Notes: generated from the sequence alone by a model not told the origin. Positions 12,986 to 25,071 are shown, counted from the first letter of the stretch. The stretch is DNA of 64,000 nucleotides from Podospora pseudoanserina (GCF_035222485.1 NC_085925.1:1054001-1118000); one strand, 5' to 3'. Made by a program: numbers and translations.

Positions 12986-15246
12986 ATGAAGAGAACGATG
13001 GATGGAGCGAAGAAGAATGCAGAAGATCTCGTGGCCCAGCATATTCTTCCCAACTGCCCGTACCATCTCTCGTTGTACCACAACCGCCAGTACCCCAAGG
13101 CTGAGGAGTGGTGGTTTAACGGCCCCAGCGCCCGCCTGCAGTACCAGACCTTCTCGTCCGATGCCGAGCGTGGGTTTTTGTATACTGTACCGCCGTGGGT
13201 CATTGTCGAGGAGGAGCAGGCCGCTCAGATGCCGCCCAGACCGGTCCCCAAGACGGGCGAGAGGAAGAAGATAACGCTTTCCGAGGCGTTGAAGAGGAAG
13301 CAGTCCCCCATGTCGCCCATGGGGAATAATAATAGTAGTGAGACGCCGGTTAGATCGGAGAGCCGGGTGGCGAATGGGAGTGGTGCTCACAAGCCGCCAC
13401 CACCGCCGCCATCGAGGGAGAGGGAGAGGGAGAGAGAGAGAGAGAGGGAGAGGGAGAGGGAGAGGGAGGTTGTGGTGAAGAAGGAGAGTTTGAAGCCAGT
13501 GGAGAGGTCGGATGCGCGTCGGGTGGTTTCCAAGACAGATTCCCGGGTGGAAAGGCCACCACGGCCAGAGGTGAATGGGGACAGGTACGAATTGAGAGGG
13601 AAGAGGTCGCTGTTGTGGCCGTCCATGCTAACAAAGACGACAGAAGTAAACATCCCCCACCGCCACGGTCGCAGCCCGAACCCGAGAGCAGAAAACGTGT
13701 CGCGGATACTGAATCGAGCTTGCCCCCACAAAAGCGACCCAGGAGCGAGCAGGTCAGCGCCTCGAAGCTGGACCGCGAATATGGCCGGCAGCCAAAACCG
13801 GAACCACCACGGGGTCGAGACAGAGGGGCCCCTGAGAGAACACAAAGAGAGCGAGACACAAAGAATGATTCACTGCGTCCGACCACGAATGGCTTGGCGC
13901 CTGCGTCGACGGACAGGGACAGAGAAAATACTGCGTCTCCGAGATCAACAATACAAGTTAATGGGTCGAGAGTCCGGCCAGATAGCGGCAGGTCCACTCC
14001 TCGAAAAGGAGAAGGGTTGACGAAGTCGCTGTTGCCCGAGCTATTATCACCACTTCACCCAAGTCTGGAGGCCGAGCTCGAGGAGCACAGGCCGAGGAGA
14101 AAGCTGGCGGACAAGGCGCCACCGCGATCACAAAAGGCGGACGGGGGCCCGCCACCGGCGAAGAAGAGGAAACCGCCTGTGCTGCCGGAGCTTTTGTCGC
14201 CGACGCTGCCCGCGATTGTGGAGGAGGCTTTGATACAGAGCAACCAGACGCCGGCCAGAAATCAGTCGGGGAGTCAGTCAGAATCGTCTCCTAGCAGCGC
14301 AAGAAAGACCATCATTGCGGCCCCGTTGATATCACTCCCCCCACCGGCAGAGGAGAAGCCGCCCCCGCGACCCAGCAGGATCGTGACCCTGAAGCTGAAG
14401 AAGGCCAACGCCAAGCGAGCCAAGGACTTGTTGAGTCTGCCGTCGAAATCGGCAAAGGACGCCCTCAAGAAGGAGCGGTCGATCAGTGTGGAAGCAACGC
14501 CGCCGCCAGCGAGAAAACGGCCTCGGCCGGCGGATGAGATTGAGCAGCCCCCCGCTCCTCCGCCGGTCATACCACCCAAGTCCCGGGGTGTCAAGGCGGA
14601 GCTCATGAAGAATAACCATAACAGTCCGTCGACTCCGTTGAGGGTGCCGCCGCAGGGTGGTAGTGCTTCCCAACCTACACCCCTCCGCCCCAACTCGACA
14701 ACCCCGTTGAAACACAGCATCACGGCGGCAGTGTCTGGGAGTGCCGAGGCGGTCATTGCTGCTGCACGCCCCCCCACGAGGGATGTCGCACCCCTCGACC
14801 CGAAAACAATCGAAAAGTCGGAGCACCACCGGAAAATCCACCAGGAGCTTGTGGCTTTGGGGACAAAGATCAAGCACACGCGGGATGACCTTTCCAAGTC
14901 TAGTCATGGAAACCCCTCCCCCGCAGAAGAGAAACGGCTCTCTGCCCTCCACCTCGAGATGGTCCTAACATATTTCCTCGCCTTTTACAACCTGAATTTG
15001 TCGAGGACGTTGGCGGGGAAGTCGGGGGATATCCAGATGTGGGAGTCGCTGCTGCCGCATATTGCGGAATTGAGGGGGAGACAGGGGGTGAGGCAGAGTA
15101 GGTGTTTGAAGGCGTTGGCTTGCCAGCTGCATGCGAGTTGTTTGGATCAGATTGTGCACGCGTATTTCATGCTTGATGAGGGGAGCGCGGGGGTGTGGTT
15201 TAGGCGGGTTGGCGGGGTGGTGCAGAAGGGGGGGGATGTGGGCTGA
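12986..15246 (+). CDS. Basic low-complexity nuclear protein resembling fungal Ell-binding Ebp1; 3' end uncertain
   Basis: Exons 12986-13584 and 13644-15246 are joined by a 59-bp intron (GTACGA, GCTAAC, ACAG); 733 aa to the first stop. The N-terminus has a distinct motif (HILPNCPYHLSLYHNRQYP, then KAEEWWFNG). Next come poly-Pro, a RERERE tract at about 152-165, and repeated Pro/Lys modules that include LLPELLSPL and VLPELLSPT. From about residue 610 there is a helical region (SALHLEMVLTYFLAFYNLNL, then LKALACQLHASCLDQI). This helical part recalls the C-terminal domain of Ebp1, partner of the elongation factor ELL; that assignment is tentative. Coding-like sequence goes on after the stop in shifted frames to an RD-rich end near 15717, so the true protein is probably longer (see findings). 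Confidence 0.6.
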
Positions 15247-18200
15247 GGCGGAGGGGTTGGTTAGTTTGGTGGGGAGGGCACGGGGTTGAGGATGAGGGGG
15301 GGTTATGGGGATGGGGGTTGAGGAGGTTGTTAGGGAGGCCTTGGTGGTTATGAGGAGGTGGGCGAAGGGGGGGAGGGGGTGGAGTGGGTTGGTGAGGGGG
15401 TGGGGAGGTGGGTTGGGGAGGGGGGGAAGGAGGATGGGGGTGGTGGTGGGCGGGAGAGGGGTGGTGGTGGGAGGGAAAGGGAGAAAGATGAGGGGAGAGA
15501 CAGACACGGTGGAAGAGATCCCCCGCCGAGAGAACATCGTGATCGGGATCGAGAACGGGGAGGCGGGAGGGATAGAGATCGGGATAGAGACCGAGATCGG
15601 GACCACCCTCCGCGTGAGAGAGAAAGGGATGGCCCACCAAGTCACCGTGACAGGGATATGTTGCGGGATCGAGACCGTGACAGAGGAGGAGGACGGAACT
15701 CGGATCGGGCGGGGAGATGAGGATGGGTTGTTTGTTTGACTTTTTTTGTTGTTGATCATTTTATCTTGTTAGCGGGATACCACACCACTTGTTTCCAGCG
15801 AGGGTTTTTCTTTTTGTTTTTTTTTTTGCTATGGGAATGGTATGGGATGGGGATGGGGGAGTTTAAAGGTTTTGTTTCAAGTGTAAAATGGGATTGTCAG
15901 ACATAAATCAGGTATGCAGATATGGGGATGGAAAGCGGATTAACTCACAAAGAGAAAGGGGTTGTTGTTGTTGTTGTTGTATTTGAGGTGTGTGATACTG
16001 AGTGTTTATCTTGGAAAGAGAGAGGTTGTGGATGGATGAATGGATGGATTTGTTTAATATGGGTTGTTGTTGTTCTTTTGTTCCCCGGGGGGGTCATGTA
16101 TGAGATTGTGATGTTGGAGGGGGGGCGATATATGGACTTGATACCAGCCATGTTTTTGAGGTACCTGTGAGGAGAGCTGGGGGTAAAATGGATGTAAATG
16201 ATACCTGTTAGCTGTTGGAAATTTTGAAGATGAGTTGGCTGTGATCTGGACAGCAGGTGTGAAAATGGCCGTGATGTGATATCTACGGTGGTTAACAGGG
16301 TGCAGGACCCGTGGTTGATGGCCCATGGAGAGAGGTTATATCTATTTTGAGCACACTAGGTAAGGTAGGTACTTTTGTAAACGCAATCTTTGACTCATTC
16401 TATCATCAAGTTCTGAACATTTGACTTTGGGGGATTAAGTGTCTTTCAGTCACCATTTCTATCTCACGGGCACAAACAATAGCTCCCTCCCAGTCAGACC
16501 TTTTTGCTTTGCTGATTCATGCAGGGCATAGCAGGCGAACCATCTCCTCACACAGGTAACAAAACACCTGTTGGGTTTCGTCAAAGGAAGGGTGGTTAGT
16601 GATTATAATGCGAATATACCTGAGGCTGTAGGGGAGAAACAAAGTCGTTTGTGATGGCGATTCATACATCTCATTCGCTATGGATATCCATCATGTTCTT
16701 CGGTGATAAATCGTGGCTATATCTCCATTGTTTTGATGGTCTCGAAGTTGCAATATTAACAAGAGTCCATTTACGAATCACTTGATTATTACTGGTAGTG
16801 ACAATCTCATAGTACTTTATCAAGTCTAATAAAAGTTGAGTAAATACCACTATTCTTCTCCATTCCACATCCTAATAACCCCTCCCGCCCTCGTCCCCGC
16901 CCCCTAAGCAGCCGCAAACTCCTTCCCTTCTCCCCGACAGCCCAGCAAAACCAAGCCCATCATGAAAAAGGTAATGTCTTCCCTTTTCTCACAGCCCACC
17001 TAACAGGTGGATAACAGGTGAGCCACATTTGAAAATCAAAGGAATTTTGATCTGATGATTTCAGATCCCCCAGAGTCTTCTTTTTGTTTTAAAGAGCATA
17101 TCCCCCAGATCCCACTACACCGCCACCACACCACCCCTCAACACCCCAACCCATCGATACCAAACCCGCCCAAGTACCCAGTCCAATGCTCACGACCTAA
17201 CAGCAATAAAAATACCACTTCATCATGAGGATGGCTGTCATCACGTGAAATCACCCAGCCTTCCCCGTCATAAGAAGCTGTCGTTGCTGAGATGTGGAAA
17301 GGTTAACAGTGAAGACACAGTAGAAGGGAGGTGTTATCAGGAAAGGGAAGAGAGTTTCACCACAGAGATCATGCAACACTTTCCCGTCATGGACATGTAC
17401 AGTGCTGTGAGGTGAAGTGAGCTATAAAAATATATATAAAAAGGGAGGGAAAGGGAGGGGGAAGGCGATTTCTGGGGGTTGGAAGCTAAGGGGAGGGAGG
17501 TGTGTGTTAGACGTAAGACTACCTAAGTAGGTAAGTTGGTTCTCTTGCAAGATAGTGTTGCTGTTGAAACGGGTTGAAGATAATGGTACGTTTGGTTTGG
17601 TTTTGTCAATGAATGACGACGTTCAGGTTGGTTTGGTTTGGTTTGGTTTGGTTCAGTTTTGTAATGTCAAATGATGACACGTTTGTTGAGCTGCGCCAGT
17701 TGCAACAGTTGCAGGAGCTGCATGCTTTGTAGAATTTGTTTGGTGGTTGAAAAGTCAATGAGGTCAACGAGGGCAACGAGGTCAAAGTCTTCACCAGGCA
17801 CGGCCATGCCGGTCTGGAGATGAAGAACACGATCGCTCAAGGGCGGTAGGGTCTGTCTGCAAGATGCGACGGTGAAGAGCATGGCTCTGGTGATGAGGAT
17901 GCGGCAAGGTACATGCGGCAACACACGCATAGGTGAGAAGAACGGGCAGAGTGCATGAGGTGAGGATCGGAGCTGTCACGTGCGGTCCGTGGTCTAGTGA
18001 GTCCCGTTCACAAAGTTGGAGTGCGCTGGTACACATCTCTGGCAACACATCGGGATCATCAAACCTGAGAAGACACAAAAGATGATCCGTCCTCTGCGGT
18101 TGATGGTTTTATCCCCCAAGTTCATCGTGCCAAGCCCCCGGTATCGCGACGGCTGGTAATATTCCCCTAGAGCATCTGAAAGGACAAAGTCTTGGACTCC

Positions 18201-18989
18201 AGTGGCATGTGATGCCACGGCCTGCATCTAGTGCAGACCAAAGTTGATGTCTGATAGTCCATAGTCCGGCGGCAGCTGTCACACTCTCTGCCTGGTAGCG
18301 TGAGCCATTCTCTTACGATGTCGTGTATGACATTGGGTCAACGACGGTTCCCAGTCAAATGGCAAGTCCCCCAGAAGAGTAGCTCTGAGCAGGTCAATAT
18401 GACTGAGATGAGTTTGCGTCATGGTAATACTTACGTGTGAATCACATCAGGCCTGATGTCCTCGTTCATCGAGGGTCAAAGTTTACTGAGGTCAGAGTTC
18501 ATGGAGGTCAGAGTTCATTGAGGTCAGAGTTCATTGAGGTCAGAGTTCATTGAGGTCAGAGTTCATCCCAGAAAAGATGGGTCATGGTCGATTCAAGGGG
18601 ATGTCCCGTATATATGTGTCGCCAATGATCGCGGTCATGAGCAGGCAGGACATGATCCAGGAGTTGGGTCGAGTTCACTGAACTGACTGACGAATGGCGA
18701 TGGTAACTTTTGGAGTTCGCAAGTCTGCCGTCTTGGCTTTGGCTCGTTCCCCACGTATGAGAATTGTCTCAGAATTGGGAAGACGACTCATCATCATGCC
18801 GAGCTGTGACCTGTCACAATAGAAGAACTCGTCTGGCAATAAAGCCATGGGAGGCTTTCAGAAACGCCACCCTATGGAGGAGTGGCTGCTCATGTTCACC
18901 AACTGTTATACCACTTTTGACTTGGAATTATCCGAGAATAATACACATAACTGTGTTGAACTGAGAAACAAACTCTGCCCCATCCAGAA
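15247..18989. other. Coding-like G-rich tail (15247-15720), then 3.3 kb without a supported gene
   Basis: 15247-15720 holds coding-like pieces in alternating frames: WAEAEGLVSLVGRARG, VEEVVREALVVMRRWAKGG, and a closing HRDRDRERGGG...RDRDRDRD tract ending at a TGA at 15718-15720. They appear to belong to the preceding gene. Beyond that I see T-rich and GTT-rich untranslated sequence, a (GGTTT)n run near 17626-17654, and a 16-bp tandem repeat at 18487-18566. Short minus-strand frames at 17.6-18.2 kb (one ends in Leu/Gln-rich helical sequence) are too weak to call. Confidence 0.45.
18487..18566. repeat. Five tandem copies of a 16-bp unit
   Basis: The unit TGAGGTCAGAGTTCAT is repeated five times; four copies are exact and one differs at its first base. 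A weaker sixth unit precedes it (around 18468). It sits in the region downstream of the XRCC4-like gene. Confidence 0.92.
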
Positions 18990-20094
18990 TCACAGCTCGT
19001 CATCACCAGAATCCGTCTCACTCCCCGGTGGAGGAGTGGCTTCCTTTTTCGTCGTGTTCCTCAAATGATGCCTCGTAGGCAGCGCCCCGTCCTTCTTTGG
19101 TGCAGGCTTCCTTGGTTGAGCTCGTGGTGGCGGAATAGGCTCGTCATCGTCAGGCTCGCTACCCGTGGCGTCATCATCGGTGGTCTGGCGATCCTCACCC
19201 TCGGCGCTGACCTTGGCTGGCTCTGGCGTATCGATATCCATCCTGTCAGCATCACTAACCGGCCCAGCAAAGCCATCATCCGAGTCAGACGACCCTCCAC
19301 CCGAAGCATCCTCCAAAGCCTTCCTCTTGGCTCGTCGTGATGGCGCTGGGTTTCTGTCTGCTTGGCTGCTGGCAACTTGCGCCACACGAGCCGAGATAGC
19401 ATGGCCAGAAGATCCTGGCCGCGCCGCAGCCAACAACCGCTGCTGCTCCCGAATCTTGACTTTCTTCTCGTTGAGGATATCGCAGAATTTCTCCAGGATT
19501 TCCGACTCCCTATCCTTCTTTGCCTGTGTGAGTTCGTCCAGCTGATTTCTGAGCTCCGTGATCCTAGCTTCCAAGTCGGTTACTTTCGTCGTTTCGGTAG
19601 CCACAGTTTCTTGGAACCTTTCCCGCTCCAACGCAACAGCTCCGCACCAATCAAAGAGCTGGACCTCTTCATCCTCCTTGTACTTGAGGGCCAGAGTTCC
19701 GAGACGTTGGTTGATGCCTTGTACTCGTCTCCTGACAGTAATAGTGAGCGACACTTCCGACTTGACCTCAGCACCAGCTTCGATGCCCTCGACCGGGTCC
19801 CCTCTGAGAAGAAAAGATTTCAAGATTGCTTCCCACTCTTCGGGTGAGCATGGGCTGTTGCTGACCCTGTATTCGCCAATACGGTCGTGCCTCACTGGTG
19901 TGATATTAGCACGACATGGCTCGGGGTTTTCCTGTGCTACAATTAAACGTACGCTTGATTATGAATGGGGCGTATCCGTCAGTGGCCACAAACTTGACGT
20001 TGAGCGGCTTGGATCCGGAAGGAGTGACTTGACCGAGCACGTAAGCCCCCTCCTGGTCGGTCCTGGGGATTCGTATGATGTGAGGGGTTGCCAT
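18990..20094 (-). CDS. XRCC4: XRCC4-like NHEJ protein (Lif1/XRCC4 family)
   Basis: Scaffold for DNA ligase IV in non-homologous end joining. Exons are 19953-20094 and 18990-19894, with a 58-bp intron (GTACGT, GCTAATA, CAG); 348 aa. The first ~115 residues form the beta-rich head: MATPHIIRIPR, GAYVLGQVTPSG, then CSPEEWEAIL and a helix-turn. Residues ~120-190 form the coiled-coil stalk ending in KVKIREQQRLLAAA, the segment that in this family leads to the ligase IV contact. The tail (from ~200) has a basic cluster SRRAKRKALED and long acidic/Ser stretches (SSDSDDGF, DDDATGSEPDDDEP), consistent with a phosphorylated disordered tail. The family assignment rests on layout and these motifs; a remote p62/SAS-6-superfamily relative is the alternative. 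Confidence 0.7.
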
Positions 20095-21894
20095 ATTGCG
20101 TGTACGAGGGCGGGATGGGTGTTTGGAATAGAACTGGATTGCAGTTCCTGCTGGAGGAGTGACGCCGATTGCTGGACGATTTGGGTGCCGCAGCGGCTGA
20201 AACGAGCCGTGAGATTTCAGGAGGAGCAAAATAAGGGTCCGAAGGTATAACAGTTGATTGTTTTGAGCCAACGGTGCCGTGAGGAAAGCAGAACCTTGAT
20301 GCTTTGAGAGACGGCCCGGAGCCAGCTCGCCGGTCTGGGTGCGGGGAAGGCGGGAAGCTCGCGGGCAATGCTATTTTTCGGTTGATGAGTCAAGAAGCCG
20401 AGACTTTTGGGAGGGTATACGGAATGGGATCAGATGCAAGGGGGTGTGGTGATTGTAATGGTATAGGGGATGGAGTTTGATTATAAGAGGGAAAAGCAGG
20501 TCCAGGCAGCGAGGGCGACTCCAGGGATTCAGGTCCTAGGAATTTAGGCAACACAGCTTAAACTCAGAGCAAATAGCTGTAAGGTAGCTATAGCAGCACA
20601 CAACAAAGACTTCCGTAACGCTTGGTTTGGGATCGAAAAATGAAGGCATCAAATAGTTGCCCAATACAGCAAAAGGCTGGTGTGCTGATCTCAGAATGCG
20701 ATGCAACAAGCGATGCAAAAAGGCAGGACGACAGTGGTTTTTGATGCCAATACCGATGAGGTCAGAGGTTGGCTCACCTTGCACCATGTGGCACACTTGC
20801 TATGGTCCCACGAAGACGACGAGGAGGAGAGATGGAGGAGAGATGAACTCTTGTATTTTGGTGACTTGTGTTAATAAGATTGCCATCTGATCATATTACT
20901 TTCTTTTCTTGTTGTGCCCGTCAGTGCGCTCCAATGTCAACCCGATGACAGAAGTGTTGAGTGTGTGGCAGCTGTTGCTATTGGAGGGCGGGGGGTTCGT
21001 GTTTTTGCGCGTCATGGACGCGACTCGCATGCTTTGCAGACGGCAGCAGACCGAACAGGCACTGCATGAGACATTTAGGGGAGGAGTGGCTAGATATTCC
21101 TGGAGTGCCACGGAGTGTAGAGAGATATATCAGTTGATTAAGATATGAAGCCAGCAAGGGTGGAATGTTTGGCTGGGAGTGGATTCACAAAGAAGACGAT
21201 GTTGTGCATGTTTAGAGGGGGTTGAGGTGCTAAAACCGGCCCCTGCGGGTTATTTGGTGGCCGGTGGAGTCTTGGGACAAGCGGGGGGGAGCATGGGCCT
21301 CCACCCACTCTGTGTCTCATTGCATCTCGCCTCCCACCCACCTTTTGATTCACCACCAAAAGCACCCGCCCGCACTGCCTCTGTGTGCGTCGTGTGCGCT
21401 CTCCCCTCTCTCTCTCTCTTTTGCCAGCCACACCTTTCCACACATACCAAGGCACCACATCCCGCCTCTTCGTTTTCAACCACTTCCCACCACAACGTCA
21501 CCTCAGAGAGCCCACACGAGCAGCAGAAATTCCTGCATTCTTGCAATTACGAAATAGCCCTCCCCCGCAGCATAACCCCTGTATCGCGCTCTCTTTTGTC
21601 TCTTTTGCCTCTTTTGCTTCGTATACCAACAACAAACCTACACCACTCCTTACCGACCCGGAATCACTCCTCCCGACTTTTACACCTGCACACCTTATGC
21701 GACCGTTAGCTGTTCTTATTGCTCCCTGAGAAAGGAAAACAATTGCCTGCCCGGGTGGCCGATGCCAACGTGTTGACGACTATGAATCCTCATTACTGAC
21801 TCGATCGCCCATCGTCGCTACACAACAGTAGCCGTCGCGATCGCACACGATTGCATCTGAACTGCAAATAACCAGTGTTCCAACATCATCAGCC
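20095..21894. other. Divergent XRCC4-like / BYR4 intergenic region
   Basis: 1.8 kb. From about 21.3 kb the plus strand is strongly C/T-rich (CTCTCTCTCT near 21406) and probably forms the BYR4 leader. No supported gene; short frames on both strands lack family features. Confidence 0.5.
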
Positions 21895-24800
21895 ATGGAA
21901 ACCTTACGTCTAAGAGCTCGTCTGCCGGTCGAGGACGAGATTGAGAATTGGGACGATGAAGACTTTGTGATTGATGGTGACGATCTCACCTTTCAGAGCC
22001 AGTCCAACTCGGCCAACCTTCCCACCAACCGTCGCGATTCGCAATCATCCTTCCGATCCGAGTTCGAGTCCATCCATGGAGAGGAGGAAAAGCAGGTCCA
22101 CCTGCCCGGCGACGATGAGAAGTCCACCCTGGATGCCATCGCAGCTGCCGAAAAGGCCGGCGTTCCGATCCCCAAAAATGTACCACCATCCGCCCTTATG
22201 GGGGGCACCATCAAGCGTCTTGGGGGGAGAAAATTGAAAAAGGTAATCCAGGAGGATTGGGTCGACGATCTCGAATTTCCCGACATGGGCCAGTCGCTCC
22301 AGTTCAAACCCCGCGATGGCTCCCAGTTCCCCGAAGTCCTGCGCCAAGTTAGTAATTCAACAACAAACAGCCCTCTGAAGCCATCCAGGAAGTCGCTCAC
22401 CATTGCTCAGGAGGATCGCAAGGAGAACAGTTCGTCCTCCATCAGCAACAGCTACATCGACCTGGAGCGGTTCCGCGACAACGAGGACGACGATGACTTT
22501 TTCGGAGATGGCATGGAGACAATCAAAGTGTCTAAGAGGCGCCAGACTCCCAAGCCTATCTCTTTGATCACCCCGCCGACCCCGAAAAAGTCCAACATTG
22601 ACAAACCCGCCGATGGAGAGGATGATTTCGAAAAGGACTTTGAACTTCCATCGGATGGAAAACTTCAGCTGTCGACAAGGAGGGACGTGCCAAAGACGCC
22701 CACTTTCAACACCATGATGGATGACTTTGAGTGGGCCGAAGGCAGTCTCGGGACAAGATTCGGTGGCACTCGTCGCGATCTCATGTCGTGCCGTAGCTCC
22801 TCCGTCTCGGCCATGAGTCCCAGCATAGCAAGCTCGATCATTACCGAGAGCGAGGATGAGTTGTTTGAGGGCATTATCCTGCCTCATGGACCGCTGGATT
22901 TGGGAGAGAGGCTCCGACGTCGTCGTCAGAGCAGTCGCTCCCCTGTGCGCAACATTGCTCCCGTCCCGCCGATCAAGGAGGAAAAGGAAGAGGAGAAGGA
23001 GGATTTCCTTGCTGGCCTCGTTCTTGGCGATGGCGATGTCTTTGACTCACGTAAATTAACTCTTCATCGCAATATTCAGGTGAAGGAGACGAGGCCTATC
23101 AGTCCGGCCCGTCCCAAGGCCTCTGTCGCCCTCAAATTCACCAACAAGCCTGTCACCACCTCTCGCCTGCCTCGTCCCATGGGTCCGGCAGTGAACCACG
23201 AGAGGTCCAACACTCAATCATCCCTGTCCTCGTTGGAGCCTGTCTCTGAGAGCGGTGGGCCGATCGCTCGCACCACTCACAGCAGACGATCATTGTCTCG
23301 CCTGGGAGGTGGTCTTGGCCATTCGGCGCAGTCTTCAGTCGCCAGCGTGACTAGCATGGGCAGCCTCAGTAGTATCGCGACCCCCCCTACTCCGTCTTCA
23401 GCACAGACTGTCACCCCCGCCCCGTCCACCCCATCTCGGAGGAGAGAACTTGGTCAAAAGACCTCGATGGCTCTCAGACAGGCCGGGCCAACGACCACAA
23501 GTGCTCAGCTGCTCCGATCTAAGAGGTCGTTGCCTGCGTTGCGAAATCTACCATCTCCTGCTAGAGGCTCGGCGACGGTCCGGGGGTACGAGCGCCCCCC
23601 ATCCCGGACGGACTACTCGGCACGAGGCCCTCCCACTCTCCGGCCAAAGACGCCGGTGGAGCATTTGCGGTCCTCTGAGAGTTCGGCGGCCCAAGCCCGC
23701 AAGGCGCCCGTGCCTTTTCTCCCGGCCGGGGCGTCACTCTCGCAATCGCACAACATCAACGCCAAGTCGTCGCGGGTGTTCCGGCGACACGATTCCGAAA
23801 CCAGTATTGAGTACCGGCCAGGCTCTAGAACGGTTTCTCGCTCTACAATACGCTCGCCTAGTCCGCGCAGGTATCGCCCGTCTGAGAAGGCCACGGCCGA
23901 TGGGGCCTGGAGCAAACTGAGCATGCCGCGCCGAGTGAAGAACTTTGGTGACGGGCACGAACTGGATGCCTTTGACGATCTGCCGACATCGACTCAGGCG
24001 GAGGCCAAGTTCCTCAAGCAACCCGTTAGCGGCGGGGCCAAGACGCACATGCGGAGCAAGACTCTTCAAAACATCCTTCCCGATCGGGCCATCACGACCC
24101 CGTCGCCCATTGCACCGTTTGTTGCCCCCCGGGTCGATAGCGTGCCCAGCTTTGCCCGCGATACCACCGCGAGCCGAATTGCCCGGGAAACCAGTCTCGC
24201 TCAACGCAACCCCTCCGGCCCGCTGGCCCCACTAACGGCTCAGCGGGTCGCCCAGCTATCGTCTGCCAGGGGTACGCTCAATATTTCCCAGCCACCGACT
24301 CTAGCGGCCAAGGGTACACGCAAAATGCGGAGATCCCCACAGGCGAAGCCCCATTTGATATCCAATCTGAACCCCCCGAGAGAGGCAAAGAGTGAGTTTT
24401 TTTTTTATTTTTATTTTTTTTTAGTTTTTTTTTCCCACCGCGTTTTTTTTTTTTCATGCAGAACTCTAACAATGCCCGCAGCGGTTGGTGGAATGTTTTA
24501 TAACCCCGAGACCTTCAAGTGGGAGGGCAACGACAATGTGCTGCACGCCTTCGAGGCCCCGGCTTCCACCACCCCCTCTACGACCTCGGTGCCAAGATAT
24601 GTCATGAGAGAGAGGGAAAACGCGACACCGCGTCCGGCTCTCATCACCAACATCGGCGCCACCAAGGGCGTTCAGGTTGTGGGCGGCATGGTTTTCGATC
24701 CTCAAGCCATGTGCTGGCTCAAGCTTGGGCCACAGTCCAACAGCAAGAGCAAGCAGCAGGCTCAGCAACCTGACGCCCTGGATGGATTCAACGCCCTGGA

Positions 24801-25071
24801 TGACGAAGACGATGTCTTCAAGGACATTCCCGATCTTGAGGAGCGTACCATGGCCTCTAGCGACGGTGGCAACGGGCGCGCCAGCGAGATCAAGGACGAC
24901 TGGCTCGTGGGCGAGGAGTTTGACGTCGGCCCCGAATTTGTTCGTCGGCAGCGGGAAGAGGAGGACCGCTGGAGAAAGAAGTGCTCCTCCTGGATCAGCG
25001 ACCAGGTGGACCGCGGCGATGCCTGGAAGTGGGCGATTCGCGACATTGTCAAGCAGAGCCTTGCCGACTAG
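21895..25071 (+). CDS. BYR4: Byr4/Bfa1-type regulator of the septation initiation network
   Basis: Non-catalytic part of the two-component GAP (Byr4-Cdc16 in fission yeast, Bfa1-Bub2 in budding yeast) that holds the Spg1/Tem1 GTPase inactive at spindle poles and so controls septation. Exons are 21895-24391 and 24482-25071; the 90-bp intron is T-rich with CTCTAAC and GCAG; 1028 aa. The N-terminus has the typical ENWDDEDFVIDGDDL, then IQEDWVDDLEFPD and DFEKDFELPSDGKLQLS. The middle is a long Ser/Pro/Arg-rich disordered region. The C-terminus has the conserved block GGMFYNPETFKWEGNDN, GGMVFDPQAMCWLKL, DVFKDIPDLEE and DRWRKKC. The intron length is a multiple of three, so reading through it leaves the frame open, but it would insert a Phe-rich stretch. 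Confidence 0.88.
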   Translation: METLRLRARLPVEDEIENWDDEDFVIDGDDLTFQSQSNSANLPTNRRDSQSSFRSEFESIHGEEEKQVHLPGDDEKSTLDAIAAAEKAGVPIPKNVPPSALMGGTIKRLGGRKLKKVIQEDWVDDLEFPDMGQSLQFKPRDGSQFPEVLRQVSNSTTNSPLKPSRKSLTIAQEDRKENSSSSISNSYIDLERFRDNEDDDDFFGDGMETIKVSKRRQTPKPISLITPPTPKKSNIDKPADGEDDFEKDFELPSDGKLQLSTRRDVPKTPTFNTMMDDFEWAEGSLGTRFGGTRRDLMSCRSSSVSAMSPSIASSIITESEDELFEGIILPHGPLDLGERLRRRRQSSRSPVRNIAPVPPIKEEKEEEKEDFLAGLVLGDGDVFDSRKLTLHRNIQVKETRPISPARPKASVALKFTNKPVTTSRLPRPMGPAVNHERSNTQSSLSSLEPVSESGGPIARTTHSRRSLSRLGGGLGHSAQSSVASVTSMGSLSSIATPPTPSSAQTVTPAPSTPSRRRELGQKTSMALRQAGPTTTSAQLLRSKRSLPALRNLPSPARGSATVRGYERPPSRTDYSARGPPTLRPKTPVEHLRSSESSAAQARKAPVPFLPAGASLSQSHNINAKSSRVFRRHDSETSIEYRPGSRTVSRSTIRSPSPRRYRPSEKATADGAWSKLSMPRRVKNFGDGHELDAFDDLPTSTQAEAKFLKQPVSGGAKTHMRSKTLQNILPDRAITTPSPIAPFVAPRVDSVPSFARDTTASRIARETSLAQRNPSGPLAPLTAQRVAQLSSARGTLNISQPPTLAAKGTRKMRRSPQAKPHLISNLNPPREAKSEFFFYFYFFLVFFSHRVFFFSCRTLTMPAAVGGMFYNPETFKWEGNDNVLHAFEAPASTTPSTTSVPRYVMRERENATPRPALITNIGATKGVQVVGGMVFDPQAMCWLKLGPQSNSKSKQQAQQPDALDGFNALDDEDDVFKDIPDLEERTMASSDGGNGRASEIKDDWLVGEEFDVGPEFVRRQREEEDRWRKKCSSWISDQVDRGDAWKWAIRDIVKQSLAD

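Noticed and set aside
19558-20250. 230-codon plus-strand frame
   Set aside because: Antisense to the XRCC4-like gene and crosses its intron; no independent support.
23050-23079. Possible intron inside BYR4 (GTAAAT...TTCAG)
   Set aside because: Only about 29 bp, too short for splicing, and the frame is open through it.
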